A DNA stretch of 64,000 bases from Sphingomonas arvum (GTDB lineage Bacteria; Pseudomonadota; Alphaproteobacteria; Sphingomonadales; Sphingomonadaceae). Numbering within the stretch: the stretch's first letter is position 1; each line of letters starts with the position of its first letter. Where the stretch lies: contig NZ_JAPDOB010000002.1 of NCBI RefSeq assembly GCF_026013565.1, forward strand, positions 124,001 through 188,000, given 5' to 3'. A model generated the notes under the pieces. It was given only the letters and a program-made list of their open reading frames with translations, searched no databases and was not told where the DNA came from. Shown in pieces: positions 35,444-43,141 of this stretch. Position numbers and translations under genes: made by a program.

Positions 35444-36301
35444 ATGGCCGACACCTTCCAGCCAGAGGTCCATCCCAACGACCAGCTGCCCGGCCACGAG
35501 AGTCAGCTCGAGCCCAAGCCCGATTGGACGCCCCGGTTTCCTGGGTCTGGACGCCTCAAGGACAAGGTGGCGATCGTCACCGGCGGGGACAGTGGCATCG
35601 GCCGAGCCGTTGCGGCGCTGTTCGCTCGCGAAGGGGCCGACGTCGCCATCCTCTACCTCAACGAGCACGATGACGCGGCCAAGACCCGCGACATCGTGGC
35701 CGGCGAGGGCCGCCGAGCGATCGTGATTCCGGGGGACCTCGGCGACAAGCAGTTTTGCGAGCGTGCGGTGCAGCAGGTCGTCGATGCCTTCGGGAAGATC
35801 GACGTGCTGGTGAACAATGCCGGCGAGCAGCATCACCAGGAGAAGATCGAGGACATTTCGGAGGAGCAACTGAAGCGCACCTTCCAGAGCAACATTTTTT
35901 CGATGTTCTTCTTAACGCAGGCGGTCGCGCCGCATCTCAAGGAAGGTGCGGCGATCGTGAACTGCACCTCGGAGACGATGTACAAGGGGGCGCCGATCCT
36001 GCTCGACTACAGCGCGACCAAAGGGGCGATCACCGCCTTCACCCGCAGTCTATCCAAGAACCTGGTTGGCAAGGGCATTCGCGTGAATGGCGTCGCGCCC
36101 GGACCGATCTGGACACCGCTGAACCCATTCGGAGGCCAGCCCAAGGAGAAGATCCCTGAGTTTGGCAAGGACACGCCGATGGGTCGGCCGGGCCAGCCGA
36201 ACGAGGTAGCTCCGGCCTTTCTGTTCCTCGCCTGCGAGGACTCGAGCTACATGACTGGGCAGGTGCTACACCCCGATGGAGGCGACACGACATCGAGCTG
36301 A
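35444..36301 (+). CDS. SDR family oxidoreductase (YghA/general-stress type)
   Basis: The 285-aa short-chain dehydrogenase has a roughly 45-residue N-terminal extension (QPEVHPNDQLPGHESQLEPK) typical of the YghA/GsiB-linked subgroup. The cofactor motif TGGDSGIGRA, VLVNNAGEQH and the catalytic Y189-x3-K193 in YSATKGAITAFTRSL follow. It ends PDGGDTTSS. Acidic ILYLNEHDD after beta-2 suggests NAD preference. Substrate unknown; relatives belong to the alphaproteobacterial general stress response. Start is ATG at 35444. Confidence 0.9.
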   Translation: MADTFQPEVHPNDQLPGHESQLEPKPDWTPRFPGSGRLKDKVAIVTGGDSGIGRAVAALFAREGADVAILYLNEHDDAAKTRDIVAGEGRRAIVIPGDLGDKQFCERAVQQVVDAFGKIDVLVNNAGEQHHQEKIEDISEEQLKRTFQSNIFSMFFLTQAVAPHLKEGAAIVNCTSETMYKGAPILLDYSATKGAITAFTRSLSKNLVGKGIRVNGVAPGPIWTPLNPFGGQPKEKIPEFGKDTPMGRPGQPNEVAPAFLFLACEDSSYMTGQVLHPDGGDTTSS

Positions 36302-36334
36302 GTTGGGATTTCTTCCCAAGCAACGGTGCAAAGT

Positions 36335-36364
36335 GCGGCGGCGCGGCCTTGGCTTCGCCGCCGC
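36335..36364 (+). terminator. Stable hairpin downstream of the SDR gene
   Basis: GCGGCGGCG (36335-36343) and CGCCGCCGC (36356-36364) form a perfect 9-bp stem with a 12-base loop. A smaller hairpin, TTGGGA/TCCCAA, lies at 36303-36319. Both are between the SDR stop and the sigma-54 promoter and may insulate it. No T-run. Confidence 0.4.
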
Positions 36365-36393
36365 GTCACTGACAAGACTAGAGAATTTCTGTT

Positions 36394-36410
36394 TGGCACG
36401 CTCCCTGCAT
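36394..36410 (+). promoter_or_regulatory. Sigma-54 (-24/-12) promoter
   Basis: TGGCACG-CTCC-CTGCAT fits the RpoN consensus TGGCACG-N4-TTGCA with one mismatch. The invariant GG (36395-36396) and GC (36407-36408) are separated by exactly 10 bases. Transcription would begin near 36420, about 45 bases before the 36-aa peptide gene. In enterobacteria the psp operon is RpoN/PspF-driven, which fits the downstream PspC. Confidence 0.75.
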
Positions 36411-36465
36411 TGTGAATGGCGTGGGCCGATCGACGGTTCACGAAATTTCACGGGGAGTAGTTCCG

Positions 36466-36576
36466 ATGTTCTTTTCCACCGCCTCCGCCCGCCACATGGC
36501 CGTGAGCCTGGCCGGCGCGTTCGTCACCGCCATGCTGTTCGTGTCGGCTGCGGTCGGCCCGCTGCAGCTGGTCTGA
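36466..36576 (+). CDS. 36-aa single-helix membrane peptide upstream of pspC
   Basis: The frame starts MFFSTASARHMAVSLAGAFV and ends GPLQLV: a short N-terminal tail and one hydrophobic helix (about residues 11-32). CACGGGGAG gives a good ribosome site 11 bases before the ATG. It lies between the sigma-54 promoter and pspC with a 6-bp gap, so co-transcription is expected. I recall similar peptides before pspC in sphingomonads, without a named function; it might take the place of PspB as a small membrane partner, which is inference. Confidence 0.65.
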   Translation: MFFSTASARHMAVSLAGAFVTAMLFVSAAVGPLQLV

Positions 36577-36582
36577 TCGACT

Positions 36583-36774
36583 ATGGACATGGACAGGAAG
36601 TTCACCCTGGACCGCCAGAACGCCAAGCTGATGGGAGTCGGTTCCGGCCTTGCCAATTACAGCGGCGTTGATCCGCTACTGGTCAGGCTCGGGCTGGTGC
36701 TCGCGGTCCTGGTCACCGGACCGATCGCCATCATTCTCTACATTGCCACCGGCTGGCTCGCCTCCGACCGCTGA
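36583..36774 (+). CDS. pspC: PspC domain membrane protein
   Basis: The 63-aa protein is a minimal PspC domain: FTLDRQNAKLMGVGSGLANY at the front, then one hydrophobic segment (about residues 34-58, LGLVLAVLVTGPIAIILYIA) and SDR at the end. Full PspC proteins are longer, so this is only the core domain. PspC senses envelope stress and helps recruit PspA. Neither pspA nor pspF is in the window. ATG at 36583, with another at 36589. Confidence 0.88.
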   Translation: MDMDRKFTLDRQNAKLMGVGSGLANYSGVDPLLVRLGLVLAVLVTGPIAIILYIATGWLASDR

Positions 36775-36846
36775 GGCGGGCCAGTCCCGCTGGGCAGGGC
36801 CAGTAACACCTGCTAGGCGGCTATTCGTGCCGATGATGGAGGGATT

Positions 36847-37245
36847 ATGCCTGTCCTCACGGCCCTGCTGCTTGCCGCCGCGTCCGTCCGCTCCGATGCA
36901 ACCCTGATCGTCTATCGGGAATATGCCGAGCCGGTGCTGTTCGCGCCGACCTTGCTGATCGACGGAATGCCGGTGGCCAGGCTCGGCCAGAAGCGAGCGC
37001 TGGCGGTGGCCCTTCCAGCCGGCGAGCACCGGCTGGAACTGCGCTGGCCGATGCTGGCGAGCCAGAAGACCGCCCGGCTGCAATTGACGCTGGCACCAGG
37101 AAGCGAGCGTTACATCGAGTTGAACGCATTGGCCGGCTTTGGCGGTGGTTCGGCCCTCGTCGAGCAGGCTGCTGACGTGGGTGAGCAAGCACTGGCGCGC
37201 TGCCGCCCGGTGGCGGCAGGAACCAGCGAGCAGTTGGAACATTGA
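36847..37245 (+). CDS. Hypothetical exported beta-rich protein (DUF2846-like)
   Basis: The 132-aa protein has a short secretion-like N-terminus (PVLTALLLAAASVRSD). A beta-type domain follows with LIVYREYAEPVLFAPTLLI, DGMPVARLGQKRALAVALPA and GEHRLELRW, a pattern I associate with DUF2846/PEGA-like folds that present a substituent on a scaffold. GGAGGG precedes the ATG closely. Assignment to DUF2846 is tentative; function unknown. Confidence 0.6.
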   Translation: MPVLTALLLAAASVRSDATLIVYREYAEPVLFAPTLLIDGMPVARLGQKRALAVALPAGEHRLELRWPMLASQKTARLQLTLAPGSERYIELNALAGFGGGSALVEQAADVGEQALARCRPVAAGTSEQLEH

Positions 37246-37297
37246 TACGCCTCGGTAACGGTCACGATCCCGTGGCCGGGACAAACAGGGGATCACC

Positions 37298-37591
37298 ATG
37301 AATTCATTCCGCATTCTCGCTGTCGCTGTTGGAATCGCCGGGCTCGCCGCCTGTAACTACAGCCCCCAGGAGCAGAAGGCTGACAACATCGAGGCGAATG
37401 CCGAAGCACGCGCCGACAATCTTGAGGAAGCGGCGGACAACGCGTCATCGGAAGCGCGCGAGGACTCGCTGGAGAACCAGGCCGACCGCGTCCGCGAGCA
37501 GGGCGAGGAGAAGGCCGACGCCGCCCGCAACTCGGCGGACATCGACGGCAACAGCGCCGACGACACCGTTTCGGGCAACAGCCAGAACTAA
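37298..37591 (+). CDS. Small lipoprotein with acidic coiled-coil tail
   Basis: The 97-aa precursor has a lipobox, LAAC (Cys at residue 19), so it is probably lipid-anchored. The mature part is almost wholly Ala, Glu, Asp, Asn and Arg (NIEANAEARADNLEEAADNA), giving a helical, possibly coiled-coil, highly charged rod. Function unknown. A good terminator follows, shared with the convergent SWIB gene. Confidence 0.7.
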   Translation: MNSFRILAVAVGIAGLAACNYSPQEQKADNIEANAEARADNLEEAADNASSEAREDSLENQADRVREQGEEKADAARNSADIDGNSADDTVSGNSQN

Positions 37592-37611
37592 GCTGCGCCA
37601 GAGCACGCAGG

Positions 37612-37644
37612 AGAGGCGTCCGCCATACCGGCGGGCGCCTCTTT
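37612..37644 (+). terminator. Rho-independent terminator after the lipoprotein gene
   Basis: A 13-bp stem (37612-37624 with 37630-37642, one G-T pair) with loop ATACC is followed by TTT. It starts 21 bp after the lipoprotein stop and also lies 12 bp after the convergent SWIB gene stop. Confidence 0.7.
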
Positions 37645-37655
37645 GCGTTGAGGCG

Positions 37656-37955
37656 CTACTTGCAGCCGCCGGCCTTTTCAGGTGAGCGGATGTGTTCGTT
37701 GACCTTGGCGGTCATCTGGAACATCGACAGCCGCTTCTTGCCGACGATGGTGGCGAGCTTGTCGTCTGGCTCGATCTCGCGGCCGTCATCCTTCGCCTGC
37801 AGGTCATTCTTGTGAATGTAATCCCAGATCTTGCTGGTTACCTCACCACGCGCCATTGGCCCCTGCCCGACAATCTCGGCGAGCTCCGGGCTCACGTCGA
37901 TCTGCTGGTGCACCGCGTCGGGGTTCGTATCGTCCACTTCGACATGCTTGACCAT
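37656..37955 (-). CDS. SWIB/MDM2 domain protein
   Basis: The 99-aa protein carries a single SWIB domain: DVSPELAEIVGQGPMARGEV, SKIWDYIHKNDLQ and DGREIEPDDKLATIVGKKRL. In eukaryotes the domain mediates chromatin-remodeller contacts; in bacteria it occurs as small stand-alone proteins, chlamydial ones fused to topoisomerase. The ATG at 37955 has GGATGGAGGC upstream. A candidate EcfG-like box (GGAAC-N17-GGTT) lies at 37983-38008 on this strand, suggesting stress control. Confidence 0.88.
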   Translation of the reverse strand: MVKHVEVDDTNPDAVHQQIDVSPELAEIVGQGPMARGEVTSKIWDYIHKNDLQAKDDGREIEPDDKLATIVGKKRLSMFQMTAKVNEHIRSPEKAGGCK

Positions 37956-38090
37956 GGTTGCCTCCATCCTGTCCGGAATGCCAACCGGTCTGAGGAAGGC
38001 CCGGTTCCCGCACGCAAGCCCGGCAGTTGCCCAAGGCTGTTGTTTGGCTAGACATGGTCGCCACTGCCCCCGTTGCCGGAGCCCCGAGTC

Positions 38091-38609
38091 ATGCGCCGTC
38101 TTGCCTTGATCCTTGCTTTCGCCCTCGTTCCTGCCGGCGCCTACGCCGCGCTGCCGGTCGGTGCCAAGGCGCCCGACTTTCGCACCACCGGCGCGCTGGC
38201 CGGAAGGCCCTTTACCGTTCACCTCGCCGAGCAGCTGCGTCATGGGCCGGTGGTCCTCTATTTCTATCCCAAGGCGTTCACGTCGGGCTGCACCCTGGAA
38301 GCCAAGGCGTTCAGCGATGCCGAGCCCGATTTTCGGAAGGCCGGCGCGCGAGTGATCGGCATGAGTGCCGACGACCTCAAGACCCTGCAGAAGTTCAGCA
38401 CGGAGGCCTGCCGCGGCCGCTTCCCCGTCGCCACTGCCTCCCCTGCCGTGATCAAGGCCTATGACGTCAAGCTACCGGTTGTCAGCATGACCAACCGAAC
38501 CAGCTACGTCATCGCTCCGGACCGCCGTATCGCGTTCGTCCATTCCGATCTCAGCTGGAAGGACCATGTTGCCAAAACGCTGGCGGCGGTGCGGGCGCTG
38601 AAGCGCTAG
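38091..38609 (+). CDS. Exported peroxiredoxin (AhpC/TSA, Bcp-like)
   Basis: The 172-aa protein has a signal peptide (MRRLALILAFALVPAGAYA) and a thioredoxin-fold peroxiredoxin domain. The peroxidatic Cys is in FTSGCTLEAKAF, and a resolving Cys is possible in STEACRGRF, as in BCP/PrxQ. It should reduce peroxides in the periplasm. Start at MRRLAL rather than six codons earlier because it begins the signal peptide. Its last 138 bases overlap the convergent HAD gene. Confidence 0.88.
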   Translation: MRRLALILAFALVPAGAYAALPVGAKAPDFRTTGALAGRPFTVHLAEQLRHGPVVLYFYPKAFTSGCTLEAKAFSDAEPDFRKAGARVIGMSADDLKTLQKFSTEACRGRFPVATASPAVIKAYDVKLPVVSMTNRTSYVIAPDRRIAFVHSDLSWKDHVAKTLAAVRALKR

Positions 38610-39308
38610 GCCGGCTGCGGCGCCAAGCGAGCAGATCGCCTCTGCAAGGTCTGGCAGGCATTCGGCGCTGAGGTCCGGCTGCCGGAACACCGACGACATC
38701 GGGCGCTGCACCGCCAGGTAGCCGGTGCGGCAACCAGCTATGGCGGCGCCGTGGATGTCCCATGGGTGCGCCGCCACGAGCATCAGGTCCCCGACCTCGA
38801 TCCCGGCGCGCTTGGCGCAGTGCCGGTAGACGGAGCCACTCGGCTTGAATGCCTTGATCTCACCGGTGGTAACGATGTCCGTGAAGAACGGATCAATGGC
38901 GCCGCTGGCGAGCATGGCCTTGGCCGTGGCGAGGCTGCTGTTGGTGAAGGCATAAAGCGGAATGCCTTGCTCCTTGAGCAATGAAAGGGCGACGGAGGCG
39001 CCGCGGCGTGCCGGAAGGGCGAGCATGCGGGTGAACAGCGCTGCCTTGTCGGCCGCGGGCGGGTTGAGCTGCTGTTCGGCCAGGACCTGGTCGAGCGCGC
39101 CCTTCAGCACTTCCTCGAACGGCGCGAAGCTGCCGCTGGCGGTCAGGGCAAAGGCGTCACGCAGGCCAGCCGCCACCCAACCGTCGAGCGCAGCACCGGG
39201 CAGGCCCATGCGCGTGATCAGGGGGCGCAGGGGGTCGAGGTCGATCAGCGTGCCAATGGTATCGAAGGCAATTGCGCGGGGACGTAGGGATTTCTCGAAA
39301 CCGAACAT
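38472..39308 (-). CDS. Haloacid dehalogenase type II-like hydrolase
   Basis: The 278-aa protein shows the HAD motifs: nucleophile Asp in IAFDTIGTLIDLDPL, motif II AFTNSS, Lys/Pro block KAFKPSGSVY and the acidic loop AAHPWDIHGAAIAG. L-2-haloacid dehalogenases and phosphatases share this design, so substrate is open. The last about 46 codons are antisense to the peroxiredoxin gene and look unlike the family, suggesting the ancestral stop was lost. Start is ATG before FGFEKSLRPR. Confidence 0.8.
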   Translation of the reverse strand: MFGFEKSLRPRAIAFDTIGTLIDLDPLRPLITRMGLPGAALDGWVAAGLRDAFALTASGSFAPFEEVLKGALDQVLAEQQLNPPAADKAALFTRMLALPARRGASVALSLLKEQGIPLYAFTNSSLATAKAMLASGAIDPFFTDIVTTGEIKAFKPSGSVYRHCAKRAGIEVGDLMLVAAHPWDIHGAAIAGCRTGYLAVQRPMSSVFRQPDLSAECLPDLAEAICSLGAAAGLALQRPHRRQRFGNMVLPAEIGMDERDTAVRSDDVAGSVGHADNR

Positions 39309-39365
39309 GCGCTGCTCCCGTGAAAGGAACAACGCCGGTGGCGGGACCGAGTGCCTAAGCTGCGC

Positions 39366-40448
39366 TTAGCGGAGCCGCAGCCAATTGCGAATGCGGGTGA
39401 GCCAGCCAGGGCGGGGCGCGTCGATCGTCGGCGCGGTCGCGGTCGCGGTCGCGGGCTCGGGCTCGGGTGCTGACGCTGCGACGGGCACCGGTGCTTCCGG
39501 CGGGGCCAGCCGCTGCCGCAGGCTCGCGCCGCTGGCCGGGTCGGCAGTCGGGTCCTCCCGCGGTATCCACGGCTTCATGGTCAGCGCGGCGAATTGCGGC
39601 TCTGCAGCGGATTTGGCGGTCGCGCGCTTGCGCTTCCCCCTGCGGGCCGGTTCGATGAGGGTGACGAAGTCGGCGTTCACGCCAACGGCGCCACCGACCA
39701 CCCGGCAGCCGTCTGGCAGGCCGCTCGCGGCGGCGCGTTGCACCGCCTGCAGGAAGCGGGTCGACCGCAGCCAGCAGCCGAGCACATATTCGACATAGCC
39801 GCCCGGCGCGCGTCCCTCCACGCCATCACGGCCATCGCGCAGGAAGTGGCGGTGCTTGCACTGGATCAGCGCGGTATTGAGCTCGGCCAACCCCGCCGAC
39901 TGGCAGTAGAACTCCACGTCTTCCTCTTGGCCTACCCAGGCCGGCAGCTCACGGCTGCATTCGGCCAGTAGTTCGTCGGCGGCGGCTGAGGAAAAGGGAT
40001 AGGCCTCGTCCGAGTAGAGGCCGAGCAGCAGTTCGGGCTCGTGGGTAGCACCCGCCTCGAACACCAGGTCGGGCGCGTTGGTCAGGCCAAGCGTCATGGC
40101 AGTGATCGGCGGGCCTTCCCACTCGGCCAGGATTGGCAGCAGGTCGTCCCAACCATCGATGGCGACGGTCTCTGCCGTTGTGGCTAGGCACAGCTTGGCG
40201 AGCGCGCCTTCGAACCCGGCCAACTCCGTCGTCAGCCGCTCGGCCGCGGTGTCAGCGTCGCCCGCCGCAAGCAGCGTCCGCAACTCTTCAATGAAAGCGC
40301 GTTCGCCGGCTTCTTCAAGAAAGGTAAGCTGAAGGCGGTGGGGCTCGGCCGGTTCGCGGTAGGCGCGCACGCCGGCGGTGCGAGCGGGATCGGGAATGGC
40401 GACGAACGAAGGGTGCGACGCTCCTCCAACCTGCCGATTCACGTTCAC
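39366..40448 (-). CDS. Hypothetical protein with C-terminal basic/Pro-Ala-rich tail
   Basis: The 360-aa protein is not recognised. Residues 1-280 look globular (AFIEELRTLLAAGD, GWDDLLPILAEWEGPPITAM, EDVEFYCQSAGLAELNTALI). Residues about 280-345 are a low-complexity linker rich in Pro, Ala, Glu and Thr, and the end is strongly basic (WLTRIRNWLRLR). GTG at 40448 has GGAGGGG five bases upstream. The open frame continues to 40916 but would overlap the opposite DUF3140 gene, so it was not used. Soluble, possibly membrane- or nucleic-acid-tethered by its tail. Confidence 0.65.
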   Translation of the reverse strand: MNVNRQVGGASHPSFVAIPDPARTAGVRAYREPAEPHRLQLTFLEEAGERAFIEELRTLLAAGDADTAAERLTTELAGFEGALAKLCLATTAETVAIDGWDDLLPILAEWEGPPITAMTLGLTNAPDLVFEAGATHEPELLLGLYSDEAYPFSSAAADELLAECSRELPAWVGQEEDVEFYCQSAGLAELNTALIQCKHRHFLRDGRDGVEGRAPGGYVEYVLGCWLRSTRFLQAVQRAAASGLPDGCRVVGGAVGVNADFVTLIEPARRGKRKRATAKSAAEPQFAALTMKPWIPREDPTADPASGASLRQRLAPPEAPVPVAASAPEPEPATATATAPTIDAPRPGWLTRIRNWLRLR

Positions 40449-40583
40449 CTGGTCCCCTCCGCCGCAGCCGCACCAACCGGGCAGCGGTAGGGCGTGCGGG
40501 TTAAGACATGGTTGCGGGGAATGGACCAAAGGCGGGGCCAACCGCCGCGACCGCGCAGCGTTGGGTGCTTGAGGAGACGAACG

Positions 40584-40931
40584 ATGAGCGAGACAATCGA
40601 CCGAGCGGAGATCGCCCGCGACTTCCACCAGGCGGTGAACATGACGGCGGCGGCGCTGGAGAAGTGGCTGGCGACCGAGCATAGCCGCGCGGTTGGCGAC
40701 AGCCACCTGCCGGGTGGTGACGGCGGCGAGTCGACCGGTCACAAGTCCGGTCGCCGGATCATCGAATTGCTGCACAAGAAACAGGCGGAGCTGACCGATG
40801 ACGACCTGGCGCACATGCGCAAGGTCACTGGCTACGTCCACCGGCACATTGCGCAGCGGCCCGCCGGTGATGTCGGCGAAACCAAGTGGCGCTATTCGCT
40901 GATGAACTGGGGCCATGACCCGCTGAAGTAG
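40584..40931 (+). CDS. DUF3140 family protein
   Basis: The 115-aa hydrophilic protein (MSETIDRAEIARDFHQAVNM) has the DUF3140 features: EKWLATEHSRAVG, SGRRIIELLHKKQAELTDDD and the C-terminal KWRYSLMNWGHDP. The family is often found with stress-related small genes; its biochemical role is unknown. GAGGAGA lies before the ATG. It is convergent with the gene at 40964. Confidence 0.85.
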   Translation: MSETIDRAEIARDFHQAVNMTAAALEKWLATEHSRAVGDSHLPGGDGGESTGHKSGRRIIELLHKKQAELTDDDLAHMRKVTGYVHRHIAQRPAGDVGETKWRYSLMNWGHDPLK

Positions 40932-40963
40932 GCGGAGGGCGGCGCCGGGCCACCCCCACCCTA

Positions 40964-41371
40964 TCAGCGAACCTGGACGCGGACGACCGGCCGGGCGGCG
41001 TTGCGCAGGATCGGCTCGTAGCGGAGCCGCACCGCCTCGACGTCGCGGCGGTTGCCGCGCAGGTCGACCGCGCGGGTGCAGCGGCCCGCCGGCAGAACGG
41101 CGCGGGTGTTCACGTCCTGGCTGCCGCCATTGGCGAAGCGCACGTCGAAGTCGCGCAGGCGGAGGGGAGCATTAAGTGAGCAGATGCGGATGGCACGCTG
41201 CCGGGTCACGCCGGGCAGCCTGATGGTGTCATTGTCGCGCCCGTCGACACGAGAATAGCCAACGGTGCGCCAGCCGCGCTCGTTATAGCTCCATTGCTGC
41301 GCCGCCACGGGCGCCGTAGCGGCCATGGTCGCAGCGGTGCCGGCAAGAGCGAGGATCAGGGTACGGGTCAT
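40964..41371 (-). CDS. Hypothetical secreted protein
   Basis: The 135-aa protein has a signal peptide (MTRTLILALAGTAATMAAT, cut after VAAQ). The mature domain is basic, beta-prone and carries two Cys (ICSLNAPLRLRD and AGRCTRAVDLRG) that could form a disulfide. Arg-rich segments RRDVEAVRLRYEP suggest a surface or DNA/LPS contact, but that is speculation. Family not recognised, although similar small proteins are common in sphingomonads. Confidence 0.7.
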   Translation of the reverse strand: MTRTLILALAGTAATMAATAPVAAQQWSYNERGWRTVGYSRVDGRDNDTIRLPGVTRQRAIRICSLNAPLRLRDFDVRFANGGSQDVNTRAVLPAGRCTRAVDLRGNRRDVEAVRLRYEPILRNAARPVVRVQVR

Positions 41372-41484
41372 CGGATCAACCTCCTTGATGGTCCGCGTTC
41401 CAACGGCAGCGGTCCGGCAAAGGTGCCCGCTTCGACCCACTTTGGCGCTCGGCTCGTCGTATGTGAACGCCGGCGAAACGACCC

Positions 41485-41859
41485 TCAGCGCTGGCGATTG
41501 AACGCGATGGCGGCGCGGACCAGCGCCTGGAAGGCGTCAGCGTCGACCATCTCGCCCTCATGGAGGTCGATTGCCCGCATCTTGGTGCCCCCGGTGCTGC
41601 CATTGAGCAGACCGGCCGGGTCGGGCAGCTTCGCGCCATTGGCGAAGGTCAGCTTGACCTTGGCCCGGTAAAGCTCGCCCGTGCAGATAATGCCGTCGTT
41701 GCTCCACACCGGAACGCCCGCGGGGTTCGACGGCTTGCGCCACTTGATCTCCTCGACGATGCCCGGTTCCGTGCTGAGGACCAGGTCGCGCATGCGGGCG
41801 AGCACCGGACCCCGCCAATCGGTCAGGCGGGCGATGATCGCGTCTACCTCTTGGTTCAT
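41485..41859 (-). CDS. DUF1801 domain protein (YdhG-like)
   Basis: The 124-aa protein matches DUF1801: ARMRDLVLSTEPGIVEEIKW, the KPSNPAGVPVWSNDGIICT loop and KVKLTFANGAKLPDPAGLLN, then MRAIDLHEGEMVD. The domain resembles the ligand-binding fold of the YdhG/frataxin-like group; its ligand is unknown. ATG at 41859. The 224-bp space upstream contains no other convincing gene on this strand. Confidence 0.87.
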   Translation of the reverse strand: MNQEVDAIIARLTDWRGPVLARMRDLVLSTEPGIVEEIKWRKPSNPAGVPVWSNDGIICTGELYRAKVKLTFANGAKLPDPAGLLNGSTGGTKMRAIDLHEGEMVDADAFQALVRAAIAFNRQR

Positions 41860-42083
41860 AGGCCCAGACTCTCCAGAACGGCACGGCGGAAGGCAACAAA
41901 GGCTACGCCTAGAGTTTTGTCGGTTCCATCCCGATCAGGGCGCTTGCGACGACGGCCGCGTTCACCAGTCCGGATGCGCATCGATCGATGATGAAGCACA
42001 GACCAAAGCCTGTAGGACGGACCTTTTGTTCGACTCGGCAGGAAGGCGTAGAGTGGCCGCTCCCTGATTGAAGGAGCGCTGCC

Positions 42084-42224
42084 ATGGACGAGCGCCACTA
42101 CCACGCGGAACAGGTCACCGGCGGACGCCAGGAAGGCGTCGTACGGTGGGTACTGGCGATTTCCCTGTTGCTGATCGTGATTGCCATGTCGCTGATCTGG
42201 ATCGTGCCATCCCTGGGCGATTGA
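42084..42224 (+). CDS. 46-aa single-helix membrane protein
   Basis: The frame begins MDERHYHAEQVTGGRQEGVV and ends with a hydrophobic helix (about residues 20-42, WVLAISLLLIVIAMSLIWIV). AAGGAGCG gives a good ribosome site. It is a small C-tail-anchored membrane protein of unknown role and falls below usual ORF cut-offs. Confidence 0.6.
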   Translation: MDERHYHAEQVTGGRQEGVVRWVLAISLLLIVIAMSLIWIVPSLGD

Positions 42225-42306
42225 GAGCCGCGGGAAAGCCTGGCCGGTCGAAGCGTTCGGACTTGATATAGGGCCGGCGACGGCCCGCGTCCGGCAGGAG
42301 TGGATC

Positions 42307-42423
42307 ATGGCCAAGGGTCAGGTGAAGTCGAACAAGGAAGCCCGCAAGCCGAAGAAGGAGAAGCCGAAGACCATCGCGGCCAATCCGAGCAGCAAGGGTA
42401 GCGGCGGCCTGGGGAAGAGCTGA
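42307..42423 (+). CDS. 38-aa Lys-rich small protein
   Basis: The frame reads MAKGQVKSNKEARKPKKEKP followed by KTIAANPSSKGSGGLGKS, an all-hydrophilic, strongly basic peptide. I recall very similar 'MAKGQ...REAKKPKK' proteins across alphaproteobacteria, so it is probably real. A ribosome-associated or nucleic-acid-binding role fits its charge but is inference. Confidence 0.7.
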   Translation: MAKGQVKSNKEARKPKKEKPKTIAANPSSKGSGGLGKS

Positions 42424-42487
42424 GCGCGCCCGACTTCGCTTCGCCCCCGGGTGGCGTTATGACGCCAGTTCGGCGGTCGGCCGCAAT

Positions 42488-43036
42488 TCAGTCGCCGAGG
42501 CGGCGTAGAGTGGTGCGGTTTCGAACCAGCCACGCTTCGGCAGCGTCGTCGGTGAAATCGACTTCCTTGAGCGCAACCATCTGGTCACCGGCCCGGGCGG
42601 TGGTGACCCGGATACGCGCCGGACGGTCGTCGTCCCGGCCGGTCTCCTCGCTGACCAAGGTCCAGTTGGCCGGTCCGGTGGCGCCTTCGCGAAGGGAGAG
42701 GCGGGCAGTCGACAGCTCGACGTCGCGCCCTTTGCGCAAGCTGACGCTGCTTTCCCTTGCGCCATCCGCCAGTAGCATTGACGCGGTGGTGATCCGCACC
42801 GCGCCGACCTTTGGACCGTCGTCGAAATCGGCGACCCGCAACAGCGCCACGCCGTCGCCGCCGTCACGCACCTCGACCGTGACCGGCAGCCCGAACCAGC
42901 GGTCCGCCTGATAGTCGCGGTACTCGAGCTTGCCCTGCCACCGTCCGACCTGCGCCATGCGGGCGGCAGCGACGGTGAGCGGACCAGTAGCGGCGGAGAC
43001 AGGCGCAGCGACCGTGAGCAGCAGGGCGGCGAGCAT
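42488..43036 (-). CDS. Hypothetical secreted protein
   Basis: The 182-aa protein has a signal sequence (MLAALLLTVAAPVSAATG). A beta-rich domain follows (MAQVGRWQGKLEYRDYQADR, VTVEVRDGGDGVALLRVADF, VALKEVDFTDDAAEAWLVRN). It looks like a lipocalin-like or DUF-type beta-barrel envelope protein, but I do not recognise the family. The ATG at 43036 has a Shine-Dalgarno-like AAGGAG upstream. Confidence 0.7.
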   Translation of the reverse strand: MLAALLLTVAAPVSAATGPLTVAAARMAQVGRWQGKLEYRDYQADRWFGLPVTVEVRDGGDGVALLRVADFDDGPKVGAVRITTASMLLADGARESSVSLRKGRDVELSTARLSLREGATGPANWTLVSEETGRDDDRPARIRVTTARAGDQMVALKEVDFTDDAAEAWLVRNRTTLRRLGD

Positions 43037-43141
43037 GGCGGGCTCCTTGGGTGAAAGGCGAGCCGATGCTGACACCGAAACGGTCGCCAAGAAAGGCGGT
43101 CCTTTGTGCCGGTGCCGCCCGTCGGGCTAAGCTGCGTGGCG

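Noticed and set aside
40449-40916. Extension of the 39366-40448 gene to a 516-aa protein
   Set aside because: It would cover the opposite DUF3140 gene; the GTG at 40448 has a good ribosome site.
41856-42314. A 152-codon minus-strand frame upstream of DUF1801
   Set aside because: It overlaps the 46-aa membrane protein gene and has no motif; frame length is typical of shadows.
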